Assembly (NCBI GenBank): GCA_025769875.1
Contig: JAGFNK010000031.1
Coordinates: 1-64,000, forward strand
Direction of reading: 5' to 3'
From: Russula earlei
Taxonomy: Eukaryota > Basidiomycota > Agaricomycetes > Russulales > Russulaceae
DNA length: 64,000 bases
Below are positions 10,967 to 22,735 of this stretch, one piece after another. The position numbers and the translations under genes are program-made. Every line of letters begins with the position of its first letter. The stretch's first letter is position 1. The notes below the pieces were generated by a model. It was not told where the DNA came from. It saw nothing but the letters and a program-made list of their open reading frames with translations, and made no database searches.

Positions 10967-12572
10967 GCATCCAAAAAATCCTGTTTCTCCTCTGTTTCAT
11001 CTCCCATTAATGCCTTAATGAAGGCCTCTCTGTCCTCTTCAGAGAGTGCCTTAGCCACCTTTGCAAGTTTGTCAGGCATGTTCTCTTTGATCACCTCCAC
11101 AATGGAGGATTCGGATGTGGTGGTGGTGACTTCTGCAGCACATGCATGTGTTACTTCTCACTTTGGTTTCGTCAGACAATCTCTAGCGAGGTGGCCTTGT
11201 TTGGAGCAGTGGAAACATCTGCCTTCAGCGCAGTGTTTTTCTTTATCTGCTTCAGTGATTGCCTTGTGTGCAGTGCCAGCGCTAGTATCCATCGCATTTG
11301 GATCGCGAGGAGGAAGGCAGGCATGTGGTGCGGTGGCATTGTTGGTGGTATTGCCACACGTGCCCCATTTTGAGAGACAGGCCCAGGGACAATTAGTACT
11401 TGGGCCCATGTTCCTGTTGTGGGTGTTGGTGTGGTTGGTCAGGACTGCGCATCTGTGCATCCAGATGCGGTGTTGTTTCTGTGCCATGCTGATCCAATCA
11501 TTGAATGTCATTGGGTCTTTGAAATTAATGCAGGCTTTGACTAAAAGTTTAGGGAGGCTGCATGCAAATAAGCGCATGATGGTCGGGTCATTTGTAAATA
11601 GTCCTGCATGTTTGGGAGGACCTGGAAGGCTGAGATGTAGCCATCCATATTGTTATCCTTGCGTGCTTGAACTTCTGTTGCATGGCTTGCCAGGCATTGG
11701 GGCTGAATGGAAGTTCTTTGGGGTTGTCAATGACTTCTTGTAGCCATTTGTCCATAGTTTCGACCCATCCTTTGATGTTGGGTCCTTCTAGGAGTGAAAG
11801 AAAGTATGTGCATTTCTTAATGGGGTTGTGTGCAATCTTGCTGTCATGGTTCAGAGTCATGAATCTGTGGAAGGCCATCAAGAAGATGTGGGTGTGGGTG
11901 TGGTTGCCATGAGGCTTTCAGAGGAATGCCTTTGAGTTTTCTGTTGTTGGAAGGGTGTGTGTTGCAGCCATAATTGGCGCACATGTCGTAGTTGTCAGGG
12001 TCAGGGCTTGGAGGTTGTCTTCCACGTCCTCCAAAGCCTTGAAATTGGCTTGGTTGGGGAAAGGCTCATGTCGTGCCGCATGACGTGAGTTGCTGTGGAA
12101 TGGGTGCATCCAGTTTGTCATCGGCAATGCAGACTTGAGTCGTCGTGGGAGGTTCCTGTTCTATCAGGTCCATGGGTGCTGGGGTTGATGCTCGGGAGGA
12201 GTGTGGTAGTGGAGTTCCTGAGGCAACCAGAGCATCCATGTCTAGCCCTGGGAGAGGATCAAGGTTCAGTTTGAAAATTGGGCGTGCAACATGTATGGCC
12301 ACAAAGTAATCTTTGCATCGCTCGATTTTGAACCACACTCTGTAGAGTGTTCTGAGGGCTACCTTTGCCTGTTTATAGGGTGTGAAGAATCCTGTCCAGG
12401 GAGTGGCATCCACTCCTAGTTGTCAGAATATAGTGTTCTTTCTGAACTGCACTGGAACCAGAGCAATGTTGGTGTCCAGGCTTATTCTGAATGGAAGCCT
12501 GAGCAATGCTAGTCCTTGTTCAGAGAGCTTTCCTTGGCCCTTGTATCTCCAGTCTCTAGCCATTGAAGTCAT
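10963..12572 (-). pseudogene. gag of I-1
   Basis: Minus strand, beginning near ATG 12570-12572 (MTSMARDWRYKGQG) and ending at a TGA at 10963-10965. Recognisable blocks are PWTGFFTPYKQAKVAL, the capsid-like region HRFMTLNHDSKIAHNP (11588-11881), and one CCHC knuckle, CFHCSKQGHLARDC (around 11158-11230). Several frameshifts and stops are present. A run of T residues lies just before the gag stop, and pol resumes in the -1 frame, as in I-2 and I-3. Confidence 0.8.
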
Positions 12573-12644
12573 ATTTGAAGTAAAATTTAATATATTCAAG
12601 GTGGATGCATGTGTACACGTTCAGGGTCAAGGGTTTGAAGAAGG

Positions 12645-12655
12645 AAGCTTGTTCT
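12645..12655 (-). other. Self-complementary primer-binding site of I-1
   Basis: Two bases inside the 5' LTR, the minus strand reads AGAACAAGCTT. This is complementary to AAGCTTGTTCT in the element's own LTR, downstream of the TATA box. It does not look like the 3' end of a tRNA. It matches the Tf1/sushi mode, where the mRNA 5' end folds back as primer. Confidence 0.65.
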
Positions 12656-12657
12656 AA

Positions 12658-13155
12658 TGTCACCAACTGGGGGGTGGTGTCACTGACAAATCTGTTCACA
12701 CACAAGATGTGTGCACTGAGTCGAGCAAGAATGAGGAGTTCTCGTGAGATTCAGGGATCTCGGTGATGACAATGCCAAGGCAATTGTGTACCACGAAGAG
12801 GAAAGACAAACGATAAGTCTTTGCGTTTGAAGACTTAGAGGAATGGGAGGTTTTCTGAGACAATTGCTTGATTGCTTGCAAGCCTACAAGTTCTGAAGCA
12901 GGAATCCAGTGGTATTCACAGGAGAACAATCTTAGAGCTTGTTCTCCTTAACTGACAGGTTTATATACAAGAGGGACACTATATCAAATGGTGTCCTTGA
13001 GGGAATAGTGAGGCGAATCAAAGTAAGAACATGCTGGGACATTGTGGTAAACATGAGTCACAAACAAGTCATCAAAACATGAAGTAAATGTGAGTCAAGT
13101 CCTGGGTAGGCTAGCCCAGTTGCTGGTTTGGTCCAAAGTCCTGGTACCTGTGACA
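12658..13155 (-). repeat. 5' LTR of I-1
   Basis: A 498-bp partner of the LTR at 5218-5712, bounded by TGTCACCAAC...CTGTGACA. The hairpin arm carries one substitution here (GAGAACAATC), so the two LTRs have drifted apart. Confidence 0.9.
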
Positions 13156-13160
13156 ACAGG

Positions 13161-14119
13161 GCTGATCACCTCCGTGATTTCAAAAGGCCCATAACATTTT
13201 TGGTGTAGTTTTACTGTAGGGTGTGTCATTTTTAGGTTGGTGCTGTCAAGCCATACCCTTTCTCCTTTCTGATAAGGTTGGAAACTACTTCTTCACTTCC
13301 ACATCAGGGAAGTGATCTTCATTGCTTCTTGTGCCTGTGATCTCACTTCCTGGATTTGGACTTTCCAATTGTCTATTCTTGGTATCTTGCTTCCCCAATT
13401 TGGCTGGCAGTGCTCTGGGCATAAAACCCATCCATAAGAAGAAAGGGGACTGCTTTGTTGTCTCTAAAATGTTAGAGTTTATCATGTATTGCACCAGAGG
13501 CAGCCAGTCCACCCAATTGTCTTGTTGGTGGTTGCAGAAGATCCTGAGCGACATTTCCATTGTCTGATTTGTCCTTTCTGATTGTCCATCTGTCTGAGGA
13601 TGACAGGCGGTGCTGATATTCTGTTTGATATGCAGCTGGTCACAATGTTCCCTAATGAACTTGGAACTTATTAGTTTGTTGCAATTGGATATGATCTTGC
13701 TTGGTACTCCTACAAAGGGGAATATTCTGTCCTTGTAGAGCTGTGCTAGCTCTTCTACATCCATCTCTTCTTTGCAAGGAAGCAAGATGATGCCTTTAGT
13801 ACAATTGTGGTTGGTGACAGTTAATATACTGTCATATCCCTTCGACTTTGGCAATTTGACCACAAAGTCCATGCTGACAGTCGAGAAGGGAGTAGCCCCT
13901 TCTTCTGGTGGTATGGGATACAGGGGAGGTCGACTTGGATGAGTATTTGACTTGTTAGCTTGACAAACTGCACATCCTTCCACATATCGATCAACAAAAC
14001 ACCTCATGGTGGGCCACCAGTAGTATCACATCATTCCCAGTAATGTCTTTGCTTTCCTGGAGTGTCCTGCTGTGGGACTGTCATGATACTGTTCCAGTAA
14101 CATCCTGTGGGTTCCTTCG
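13161..14119 (-). pseudogene. Family II pol: integrase part
   Basis: Minus-strand reading frame 13285-14007 gives the zinc-binding end (CAVCQANKS), the core start STVSMDFVVKLPKSKGYD, a decayed second Asp block (KIISNCNKLISSKF, where SDRDPxF is usual) and the Glu block STACHPQTDGQSERTN. Downstream, through stops, come the FPTxxKGxxVWLD-type tail and the GPF block that lead to the chromodomain at 5217. The Asp-to-Asn change in the DDE triad shows it is inactive. The left edge abuts the ACAGG duplication of I-1; the right edge abuts LTR-A (CTTCG). Confidence 0.85.
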
Positions 14120-14783
14120 TGTGACGACTCACTGTTGAACAATCCAGTTCAAGAGCGAGGTAAAAGCTCAGAAATGAGTCGACTGAGTTCTAGGACAAAG
14201 GTGAAGAGAAGTATAGCCCAAATGAGTAGCAAGTACCAGAGAGGGACTGGTACTGGCTGCAAGAGGTGGTCACAAAGGGAGAAAGCCAGAGTGTACTAGA
14301 TAGGGCAGTCACAAAGGAGTACCCTCAGTAGTGGAGTGCCACAAATCAAATGGACAGTCTGAAGACAGTCCTGCTACTTTATTGAGCACTTATATACTAC
14401 AGGGGAACTGCTAAATAGGGAACCAGTCATAACCTTGTTATCAAGCACAATGACTGATGAGTAAGAAGTTGGGACATGCTTAGTGAGCACACTCAGTCAT
14501 GCTCAGTAAGCTGCTGAGTAAGGTGGCCCATAATGATGAGTAAGGGCCTTTAGAGTCCATGTGTTTACTGCTTGGCGCACATGCAAAGCACCTGATTCAT
14601 TTACTGTTAGTTAGTTTAGGGCCGGTCATTTGGGGACTTGGGGTATTTGTCAGTGGAATAGTGTTGCCTATAAGGCCCCATATATAGTTCTATTAGGGTC
14701 CTTAGAGTTGACCCTAATACTTCTATTAAGGTCCTTAGTATTGCCTTATAGTTTGTTCTAAGGTTATTAGAGTTAGTCTAATA

Positions 14784-17583
14784 CATCAGGAAAAAACAAA
14801 ACTGCTATGTAGCACTATATAGCTACCATAGCGTCTGTAGCGACTTTACAACCATTGAGGTTTCATGCCTACATAGCAACCACCAAACTCTATATAGCCT
14901 GCCACCAGGGTTATATAGAGCACCATTGACTACATTTCTTCTACCAATGCTACATAAATCATACAATGTTATATCAACAACATAAATATACATTTCTTCC
15001 CATCATCAACCATACCTATGTAGCCAACCACATGCTTATGTTCTACTGATTGCAACATTGTAATGATAAACAACTCAGGCACTTAAATTCACACAAATGT
15101 CGGGAAACAATGTATATTTCACATATCAACGCTAACTAATATTTTTGAACTACAGTCGGATACTCGCCTCCGCAGCGCTGTTCCAGGCTCTTGTGCGCGG
15201 CACTTCTTGGGACTGTGCCTGTCGCCTTCGTCGTCATTTGCGTATGCATTCTAAGCGGTGTCTCGTCATCACTCCATATGTCCATTTCCTCCCCCGAAGC
15301 ACTTGACGAAAGGCCGGAGAGTATGAGAGAGTGCACAAAAATGAAAAGGAATAACGCACCTGTTCACTGTTCATCGGCCTGTGCCCGGGAGCGAGGGCCA
15401 CCTTCTCTCGTTTCTTGGACTTGGACAGTGGTGTCGGTGGCTTTGTCGCGGTAAGAGGAGGCATCAAGGACGATGCAGAAGATGGCACCAGGGTACAGGT
15501 GAGTCGAGATGTGAACGTGTGTTCAACATTTTGAAGCCGTGCGAAGCCTGTGCAAAGGAAAGCAGAGGGGAGTGACAAAAAAACGAAAAGCGAAATAAAG
15601 GGGGGGAAAGGGTAACGCACAGAATGCGTAAGACACTCATTGAAGACGCCGAGCATGGTTGTACTTGTCACTGTGACAGTGAGATTGCGCAAGTAAAAGG
15701 AAACCCTGAAACGCACATTGGCGAGACCTAGGGAGAGGGTCGCACTTTCGTTTTCTGTGATGTGCCCATCCCCTGAAATACCATTTCCTGCGTGCGGGAG
15801 CTCGCTTTCGGTTGAAGCGTACTTTACCTTCAAGCAATGCGTGTTTTCCCCCACGCATGATTTTAGTTAAGTTGTTTGTGTGTGTTTTTTTTTCTTTCAC
15901 TTAAATACAAGTCCTCTCATATGTCGTTGTCGTCCCCATCGTCATCACTGCAGTGACACAGAAGAAGGGAGTGAGAAGGCAGCTTGAAGGCCAACAAGAG
16001 GCTGTTTAGTAGGAAGGAGAGGGGAGATGATGAGAGAGTGCGTGAAAACGAAACAAAAAATGCACCCGCAGAAACAACATGGCGCAGGAAAACTCGAAAA
16101 CTCAAATGACTTGGGTAATAGCTGGTGAAAACTTGATGAAACTGGCAGCTTGGGAGTCTTGAACTGGGACCATGGGGAAGGAAGAGTGGGCAGGAGAGGG
16201 GAAAGAGGGGAAGAATGACAGCAAAAGAAAATGAACGCGATTAGTAAAAATGAAGAGGCCGTCGTCAAAAAAGGTTTGAAGTCGACAAGTTGCACATGTT
16301 GGCCTTTTTTACCTTGTGCCTTGCCATCACATATGTCAACATCTCATTGCATAGTCACATAGACAAGCAAGCAGCATTTTTCACGCGTGACCACTCTCAC
16401 TTGCATGTTCCCCATGTGCTCTCTCCCCTCTCCTCTCCTTTGCACTGTAAGGTGAGTTGCGGGCTTGGATGTGGATCACGGTGGATGGGCCAACGCTGAC
16501 CAAGCGTCACCCACACCCACCGCGAGAGACAAGTCAACAAGTCAACAGCCGAACGCCCGACACGCCACTGCCCCACAACTCCCTCTCTCCACCACGTCAC
16601 ACATGCAAGCACACCACGCCCTCCACCTCTTGCCTCCAACATTGCTACCACCCACGCGCACCCATACGCATACCCCCACGCTCACCCCCATGCGCACGCA
16701 CACTCGCCCGCACGCCCACCACTGCCTCATCAGGCAGAAGTCCCCAATGCTCGAGACCTGGCCGACCACCCCTTCACGGCATTTCGGCCACGCCGACTAG
16801 TGCCCACTCGTTGCTACAGCCCCCTTTACTATACCCTTCCAAAGCCTAGCTTCATTACACCTGTCGCCTCAACGCCACGATCACACGCTGTCCATACCCA
16901 TTCATCTCAGAATACATTTACCTCTCTTTAGCTACCCTCATTCTAGGATACCATTTAGTCTAGCTCCAGTCCCAATGTACATAAAAACCAGCCTTTGTCT
17001 CTAGGACGAAGGCAAGAAAGGAAGGAAATAGAAAGAAAGCAAGCAAGCAAGAAACCCTTTTACCCCCACTTCGACCGACTCACGCACGCGGCCGCCTCCG
17101 ATCAGGAGAGGAGAGGCGAGAAAGAAAACGGTGTCATCAGGGGAGAAGGAGAGGGGAAGGATGGGAAAGGGGAGAGTGGGTTGGGGAGGAGAGGAGAGGA
17201 CAATATGCAGTGTAGCATGACCACCATCAGTAAGGCTCAATAGTGCGATATAATTATAATAACCAATAGTCTCCATAGAGCAATGTAATGAACAATTGTC
17301 TCCATAGTGCAATGTAATAAACTGATTGTCTCCATAGTGCAATGTAGTAAACTGATCATCTCCATAGACAACCATAATTTCAGTCATCCTACATAGTGAT
17401 ATGTAGACTTGGTTTCATCTACTGTGCCTACATAAATATAGTCATAAACTACTGGAACTACATTGAGCAATATAGACTTACTATGATGCTATAGAGCACT
17501 ACATAGTATGTTGTTGTGCTATGGTGTCTATGGTGTCTACAGAATTAAGCAGTGTCTACGGACCGGACTGGTTTTTCCTGATG
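14784..17583. mobile_element. 2.8-kb TIR transposon (CATCAG ends, TA duplication)
   Basis: The element begins CATCAGGAAAAA and ends with its complement TTTTTCCTGATG, and is flanked by TA (14782-14783 and 17584-17585). The host LTR-A reads through cleanly when it is removed. Both ends are AT-rich. The right subterminal part has four direct repeats of GTCTCCATAGTGCAATGTA at a 29-30 bp period (17269-17380). The interior (about 15130-17200) is more GC-rich and holds no transposase I recognise. A TA duplication would fit Tc1/mariner-like elements, but a 2-bp TG duplication of a related MITE (45547-54314) argues for caution. Probably non-autonomous. Confidence 0.75.
15136..16295 (-). pseudogene. 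Possible decayed multi-exon gene inside the TIR element
   Basis: On the minus strand, exon-like stretches (for example ESATLSLGLANVRF and SKSKKREKVALAPGHRPM within 15234-15854) alternate with intron-like stretches. These begin GTGCGTTA and end in pyrimidine-rich tracts plus CAG or AAG. The frames do not join cleanly across these junctions, so I cannot build a protein. It could be a captured host gene fragment or a ruined transposase. I recognise no domain. Confidence 0.25.
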
Positions 17584-17886
17584 TAACGTGTTATAGGGCC
17601 CATAGTATCTTTGTTAGTGTCTATTGTAGAGCACTTTTGTGTCATCCTAAAGGGTCCTTAGGAAGCCTATAATACTGTCTTATACTGCTAGAAGGGTTGC
17701 CACTAAGTAGGGCTTGCTGTATGTCAATTGTACCTAGAATCAATCGCATGACAATGCGTGCATGATATTGTGGACACCTCTGCTCACCCCTTTTGGGCGT
17801 GTGAACTGGGTGGCATCATAGAGGCTGGGTTTCCTCTAATAAGGAAGGGTCCTTCAAGGACCCTCTCTGGAGAATGGTTCATGACA

Positions 17887-18666
17887 CTTCGTCACCTGTA
17901 ACCACCAAGGCTTCATTCTTCCACCATAAGCTATGTTGCTTCTCCAGTCAGTGTCTCTGTACCCAATTGAGTAACTTTAGTTGGTGTCTTTTTTCCCCTT
18001 GTTGGTTCTTTATCCATTCTTCTAATGCAGTGGTATGCATTACTCAAATAAAAAGGTGGTCAGGTAGCACAACCACTACTTCTTTATCCCCTTGTCCATC
18101 GTCAAGGTCAGGTCTCCTGGACAGGGCATCTGCTTTATTCCTTGCCCCTGCCTGGTGTTTCAGCTCCAAGTCAAAGTCTGCCAAGAAGGTAATGTATCTT
18201 GCCACTCAACCATTTATATGCTGAGGATGTCAGTAATGCAACAGGTTTGCATGGTCTGTATAGACCACCACCTTGTGCTTTGCTCCCATGAGCAGGTACC
18301 TCCAGTGCTTTAAAGCTCACACCATGGCTAAGAACTCTTTGTCCCATATGTCATAGTTCTTCTCTGCTTGTTTCAAGGCTGCAGAGAGAAACAAATTGGT
18401 CTTCTCTTTCCTTGTTCATCCTTTTGGAATAGTACTGCTCCAATAGCATAGTTGGACACATCTACTTCCAATTCAAAGGGTCGCTCCTCATCAGGATGGA
18501 GCAGGATGGGGTCAGAAGATACTATCTGGATGAGTCATTCCAGAGCATCTTTGCATTCTTGAGTCCATTCAAATGGTACTCCTTTCTTTGTCAAGGCGAT
18601 AATGGGTCAAGCAATCTGACTGAACCCTTGGATAAAAGCCCTATTGTAGCTGAGGACTCCTATAAC
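17887..18666 (-). pseudogene. Family II pol: RNase H and integrase N-terminal linker
   Basis: Minus-strand translation, with TGA and TAG interruptions, gives GVPFEWTQECKDAL, then the RNase H start FELEVDVSNYAIGAVLF, then KSYDIWDKEFLAMV, HWRYLLMGAKHKVVVYTDHANL and the tether KADALSRRPDLDDG. These are the standard RNase H landmarks of a Ty3/gypsy element. The piece lies between two LTR-A insertions: upstream pol is at 22104-22735 and downstream pol at 13161-14119. Confidence 0.85.
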
Positions 18667-18698
18667 TGTCATGAACCATTCTCTGGAGAGGGCCCTTG

Positions 18699-19660
18699 TG
18701 TCATGAACCATTCTCCGGAGAGGGCCCTTGAAGGACCCTTCCTTATAGGAGGAAACCCAGCCTCTATGGTGTCACCCTGTTCACATGAGCAAAAGGGGTG
18801 AGTAGAGGTGTCCACAATATCGCGCGCGCATTGTTGTGCGAGCGATTCTCAGCACAATCGACATACAGCAAGCCCCACTTAAAGACAACCCTTCTAGCAA
18901 CAAAAGACAGTATTAGGGCCTTCCTAAGGACCCTTTGGAACGACCCTAGGAGCTCTACAATAAGCACTAACCTAGTATCAAAGGCCCTACAACGTGTTAT
19001 TAGACCAACTCTAATAACTATAGAACGAACTATAAGGCAATACTAAGGACCTTAATAGAAGTATTAGGGTTGACTCTAGGGACCCTAATAGAACTATATA
19101 AGGGCCTTATAAGTTAACACTGTTCCCTAACCAAACTACAAGTCCTCAAATGACCGGCCCTAAACTAACTAACAGGAAATGAATCGGGTGCTCACACGTG
19201 CACTAAAGCAGTGAACATGTGGACAATGGAAGCTCTTACTCATCAAGAGAAGCCTTCTTACTCAGCAGCTTACTGAGCATGACTGAGCATGCTCAGTAAG
19301 TGTCCTCCGACTTCTTACTCATCACTCTACTGTGCTTGATAACAAGGTTATGACTTGTTCCCTATTTAGCAGTTCTCTTGTAGTATATAAGCGCTCAATA
19401 AAGTAGCGGACAGTCCTCAGACTGTCCATTTGTTTACGGCACTCTCCATCCCTGGGATACTCCTTTAAGGACCGTCCCCTTGTGACTACCCTGGCCTCTT
19501 CCCTGTGTGATTGCTCTACTCTCACAGTAACAGTACCTCTCTGGTATTTGTTACTACTCTGGACTCTACTCCTTGCCCACGCGGTCTTGGACATCTATCG
19601 ACTCGTCTTTGAGCTTATCCCTCACTCTTGAACTGGATAGTTCAACAGTGAGTCTTGACA
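18699..19660 (+). mobile_element. Solo LTR-A nested inside LTR-A
   Basis: A 962-bp LTR-A inserted 32 bases into another copy of the same family, same orientation. Duplication CCTTG at 18694-18698 and 19661-19665. Confidence 0.9.
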
Positions 19661-20262
19661 CCTTGAAGGACCCTTCCTTATTAGAGGAAACCCAGCCTCT
19701 ATGGTGTCACCCTGTTCACATGGACAAAAGGGGTGAGTAGAGGATGTCCACAATATCATGCACACATTGTTGCATGAGCAATTCTTGGCACAATCGACAT
19801 ACAGCAAGCCCCACTTAGTGGCAACCCTTTTAGCAATAAAGGACAGTATTATAGCCTCTCTAAGGACCTTTTATGACGACCCTAAGTGCTCTACAAGAGG
19901 CACTAACAAGACAGTAACAAGCCTACAACGTGTTATTAGACTAACTCTAATAACCATAGAATGAACTATAGAGCAATACTAAGGACCTTAATATAAGTAT
20001 TAGGGTCGACTCTAATGACCCTAATAGAACTATAGAAGGGGCCTTATAAGCAACTCTGTTTCTTGAACCAAACTACAAGTCCTCAAATGACTGGCCCTAA
20101 ACTAACTAACAGTAAATGAATCAGGTGTTTCACACGTGTACTAAACCAGTGAACACGTGGACAGTAATGGCTCTTACTCATCAATAAGAGCCTTCTTACT
20201 CAGCAGCTTACTGAGCATGACTGAGCATGCTCAGTAAGCATGCTCCAACTTCTTACTCATCC

Positions 20263-21145
20263 TGTTACACCATTTTCCTTTTACGATTACTTCTTACCTT
20301 TCACTATGGACTGCTTGCTTTCATGCGTCCCTTTACTTACTGGTCTCGTGATCTCTTATGTCTTGTGATCCCTTCTGTGTTATCATGTGATCCATACACG
20401 TCCAGGTAACACTGGATTGCTGTTACTTTCCCTTTGTTTGGTTCTCTTTCCATTTATATTCACTTCTTAGTTTCGACTGTGCAATGCTGCGCACTTACTG
20501 TGCAGCGCAGTTACTTGGTTCTGACTCATTCGTGGCCTCATTTCTCTGACTCCTACTTATTATGACTCCTACTATACTAGTAGCACAGTCAAAGCACAGC
20601 TATTGCTGCGCTTCTCCTGTATATATAAGCTCAGTACTTTGTGACCAAAGCCCTAAGCTTGGTCTCTTGTAGAATCCAACCTACTCTTGTCCGACATATT
20701 CACCTGCAACCCACTTCACTCCTAATCCTCAAACCACATCCACATCTCCATCTCACCAACTCTTCACACACACCAACTACCATCTACTCTACCTATCCCT
20801 TCCTTCCCTAAGAGTCTCTCTTCACTCCACAGAGAAGAGCTCTCCTCCCTTAAAGACCTACCTTCCTCTACTCTCTCTGCGTTGTTCAAGGTCTCTGACA
20901 GACTTGAATGCATATAGCTAGTGGAACAAGCCCTAGTCTATCCCATTACAAACTTACCCTAGCTTCTCAATGGACCGAGTCATACTAGGAAGGGTCTATT
21001 GGCCATAACCTGTTTAGCATAAAACACTTTGACCACTGTAGGGATCCTTATTCTCTATACACGGGAACCAGCCCGTTTCTTGAACACATCTCTACTATCG
21101 ACTTGTCTTCACGCTTGAGAACTGACATGGCTCGTTACCATGACA
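20263..21145 (+). mobile_element. Solo LTR, family LTR-C
   Basis: An 883-bp LTR, TGTTACACC...CCATGACA, with duplication CATCC at 20258-20262 and 21146-21150. On the plus strand it has TATATATAAG near 20625, followed by the hairpin GACCAAAGC / GCTTGGTC around CCTAA. A second, partial copy is at 545-932. Confidence 0.9.
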
Positions 21146-21242
21146 CATCCAGCAATTGTGCTTGATAACAAGGTTATGACTTGTTCCCTATTTAGCAGTT
21201 CTCCTGTAGTATATAAGTGCTCAATTAAAGTAGCAGACAGTC

Positions 21243-21850
21243 TGTTATGATTTACCCCCTTGTGGGTTCGTCCATAACCCCTTCCCATCATTTGTCCCTT
21301 TGTATCACCCCCGTTTCCGTGGTTACCGTTCCACCCCTTGATGGTGATCCCTTATTGTGTTTCATCTATTGTGTTTCACTTATTATGTTTCATCTATTGT
21401 TGAGCTACTTTTGCTATTGATCTGCCCTTTTCACTTATTGTTCTGCTTATAGTACTGTACAGCCTCGCTACATACAGTATTTAAGTGCCTGTAAAAGCTG
21501 GGGAATGCCCCAAGCTTAGCTTTGTCCCATTTCCTGTCGCACCCCTTGTCCTGTACTCTCTCAAACACAACTTTGCTTGTGCTGGCCTACACTTTGCTTG
21601 ACCTAAGCACACCTCAAGGAACCCTTGTGTTCCTCTTCCTCCTCTGCTTCTCTCTCATTGTCCTCCTCTTCTGTGAAACCAGGAGATCGACTCTGTCTGC
21701 GGACTAAGTCATTGTTTGACTTAGCTCTGAGACGCTAAACCCTTGATCCGGTCTCTTTGAGCCAGCCCTACTGAACCCTTGAACCAAGTCACAGGGACTT
21801 GGCCCCACTGAACCTTGAGCTAACGCTCTAACGGCCGCGACGCCGTTACA
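21243..21850 (+). mobile_element. Solo LTR, family LTR-B
   Basis: A 608-bp LTR-B, TGTTATGATTTACC...CGCCGTTACA, inserted into LTR-A with duplication CAGTC at 21238-21242 and 21851-21855. Its sense strand is plus, with TATTTAAG near 21478. Confidence 0.9.
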
Positions 21851-22103
21851 CAGTCTTCAGACTGTCCATTTGTTTACGGCACTCTCTACCTGGGATACTC
21901 CTTTAAGGACCATCCCCTTGTGACCATTCTGGCCTCTTCCCTGTGTAACTTCTCGATACTACCAGTGACAGTACCTCTTTGGTACTTAGCACTGCTTTGG
22001 ACCCTACTTCTCACTCACCCAGTCTTGGATGTCTATCAACTCATCTTTGAACTTCTCCCTCACTCTTGATCTGGATTGTTCAACAGTGAGTCTTGACAAT
22101 AAC

Positions 22104-22735
22104 TTTGCACACTTCATGCACATCCTTGATTTCCCTAGGCCAGTCTGTGATTCCTTGAACCTTGGAGGCCTTGATCTTCATCTTCCCTTCATCTATGTCC
22201 CAACCCAGCATGGTTAATTTCCGCACCATGAACTGGCACTTCTTGGGTTTCAGGAAGTATGACTTCTTCTGCATCAGCATAGGTAGCTTGCTGATACATT
22301 GCTCATGGATTTCTAGTTGTTCGGGACTGTCCCCCATGGCAATTCCAAAGTCATCCAGATAGTTGACAGTGTATTCTGCCCATCAGTCCAGCCAGTCACC
22401 AAAGTCTCTTCTCATCAGCCTAGTAAAGAAGGCTGGCACATTCTTGAGCCTGAAGTACATGACATTGGGCAGGTATGTTCCATATGGCATCTTGAAGGCT
22501 GATCTCCTTCTGCCAATCATATGTTATTGTATCCCCATCATATGTCAAATTTGGAGAACACCTTCTTTCCTTGAAGCCTTTCCACCTCTTGTTCCAGATG
22601 TGGTAAAGGTTCATTGTCTTGTCTGGTCCACTGATTTAGTCATCGATAGTCCACAATGATTCTTTTCTCCTTGCTGTCCTTCTTGCCAATGAATAACACT
22701 GGAGATGTGTAGCTTGGACAAAACTGGGGCAATGG
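22104..22735 (-). pseudogene. Family II pol: reverse transcriptase part
   Basis: Minus-strand blocks: SYTSPVLFIGKKDSKEKR and IIVDYRxLNQWT (around 22630-22720); KVFSKFDI.WGYNNI (22560); then the thumb region SYFLKPKKCQFMVRKL and KASKVQGITDWP (22080-22337). Stops and a frameshift are present, and the YxDD region is not cleanly readable. Upstream of about 22735 the similarity stops in Ala/Pro/Thr-rich sequence, so gag, protease and the 5' LTR of this element are missing or unrecognisable. Confidence 0.75.

Larger units (their letters stand above)
5218..13155 (-). mobile_element. Chromovirus I-1 (Ty3/gypsy family I), oldest copy
   Basis: A complete LTR-flanked element, inserted into family II pol with the 5-bp duplication ACAGG at 5213-5217 and 13156-13160. 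Length is 7938 bp, or about 7.33 kb after removing the solo LTR-B at 8404-9009. Order on the minus strand: 5' LTR (12658-13155), self-complementary PBS, gag, pol, ORF3, 3' LTR (5218-5712). All genes carry stops and frameshifts. Compared with I-2 and I-3, most differences visible in the LTRs are CG changed to TG or CA, marking it as the oldest of the three. Confidence 0.93.
14120..17886 (-). mobile_element. Solo LTR-A split by a 2.8-kb TIR element
   Basis: LTR-A in reverse orientation: starts TGTGACGACTCACTG at 14120 and ends ...GGTTCATGACA at 17886. It has duplication CTTCG at 14115-14119 and 17887-17891 in family II pol. With the TIR element at 14784-17583 and one TA removed, the LTR is about 965 bp, the same as the other copies. 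Confidence 0.9.
18667..22098 (+). mobile_element. Composite: solo LTR-A carrying three nested LTRs
   Basis: The outer LTR-A starts TGTCATGAACC at 18667 and ends TCTTGACA at 22098, with duplication ATAAC at 18662-18666 and 22099-22103. It was hit by another LTR-A (18699-19660), an LTR-C (20263-21145) and an LTR-B (21243-21850), each with its own 5-bp duplication. After removal, the outer copy is close to the usual 960 bp. Confidence 0.9.

Noticed and set aside
16397..16849. Overlapping open frames in the GC-rich interior of the TIR element
   Set aside because: Low-complexity Pro/Thr/His/Arg composition in several frames at once, with no domain. Treated as non-coding.
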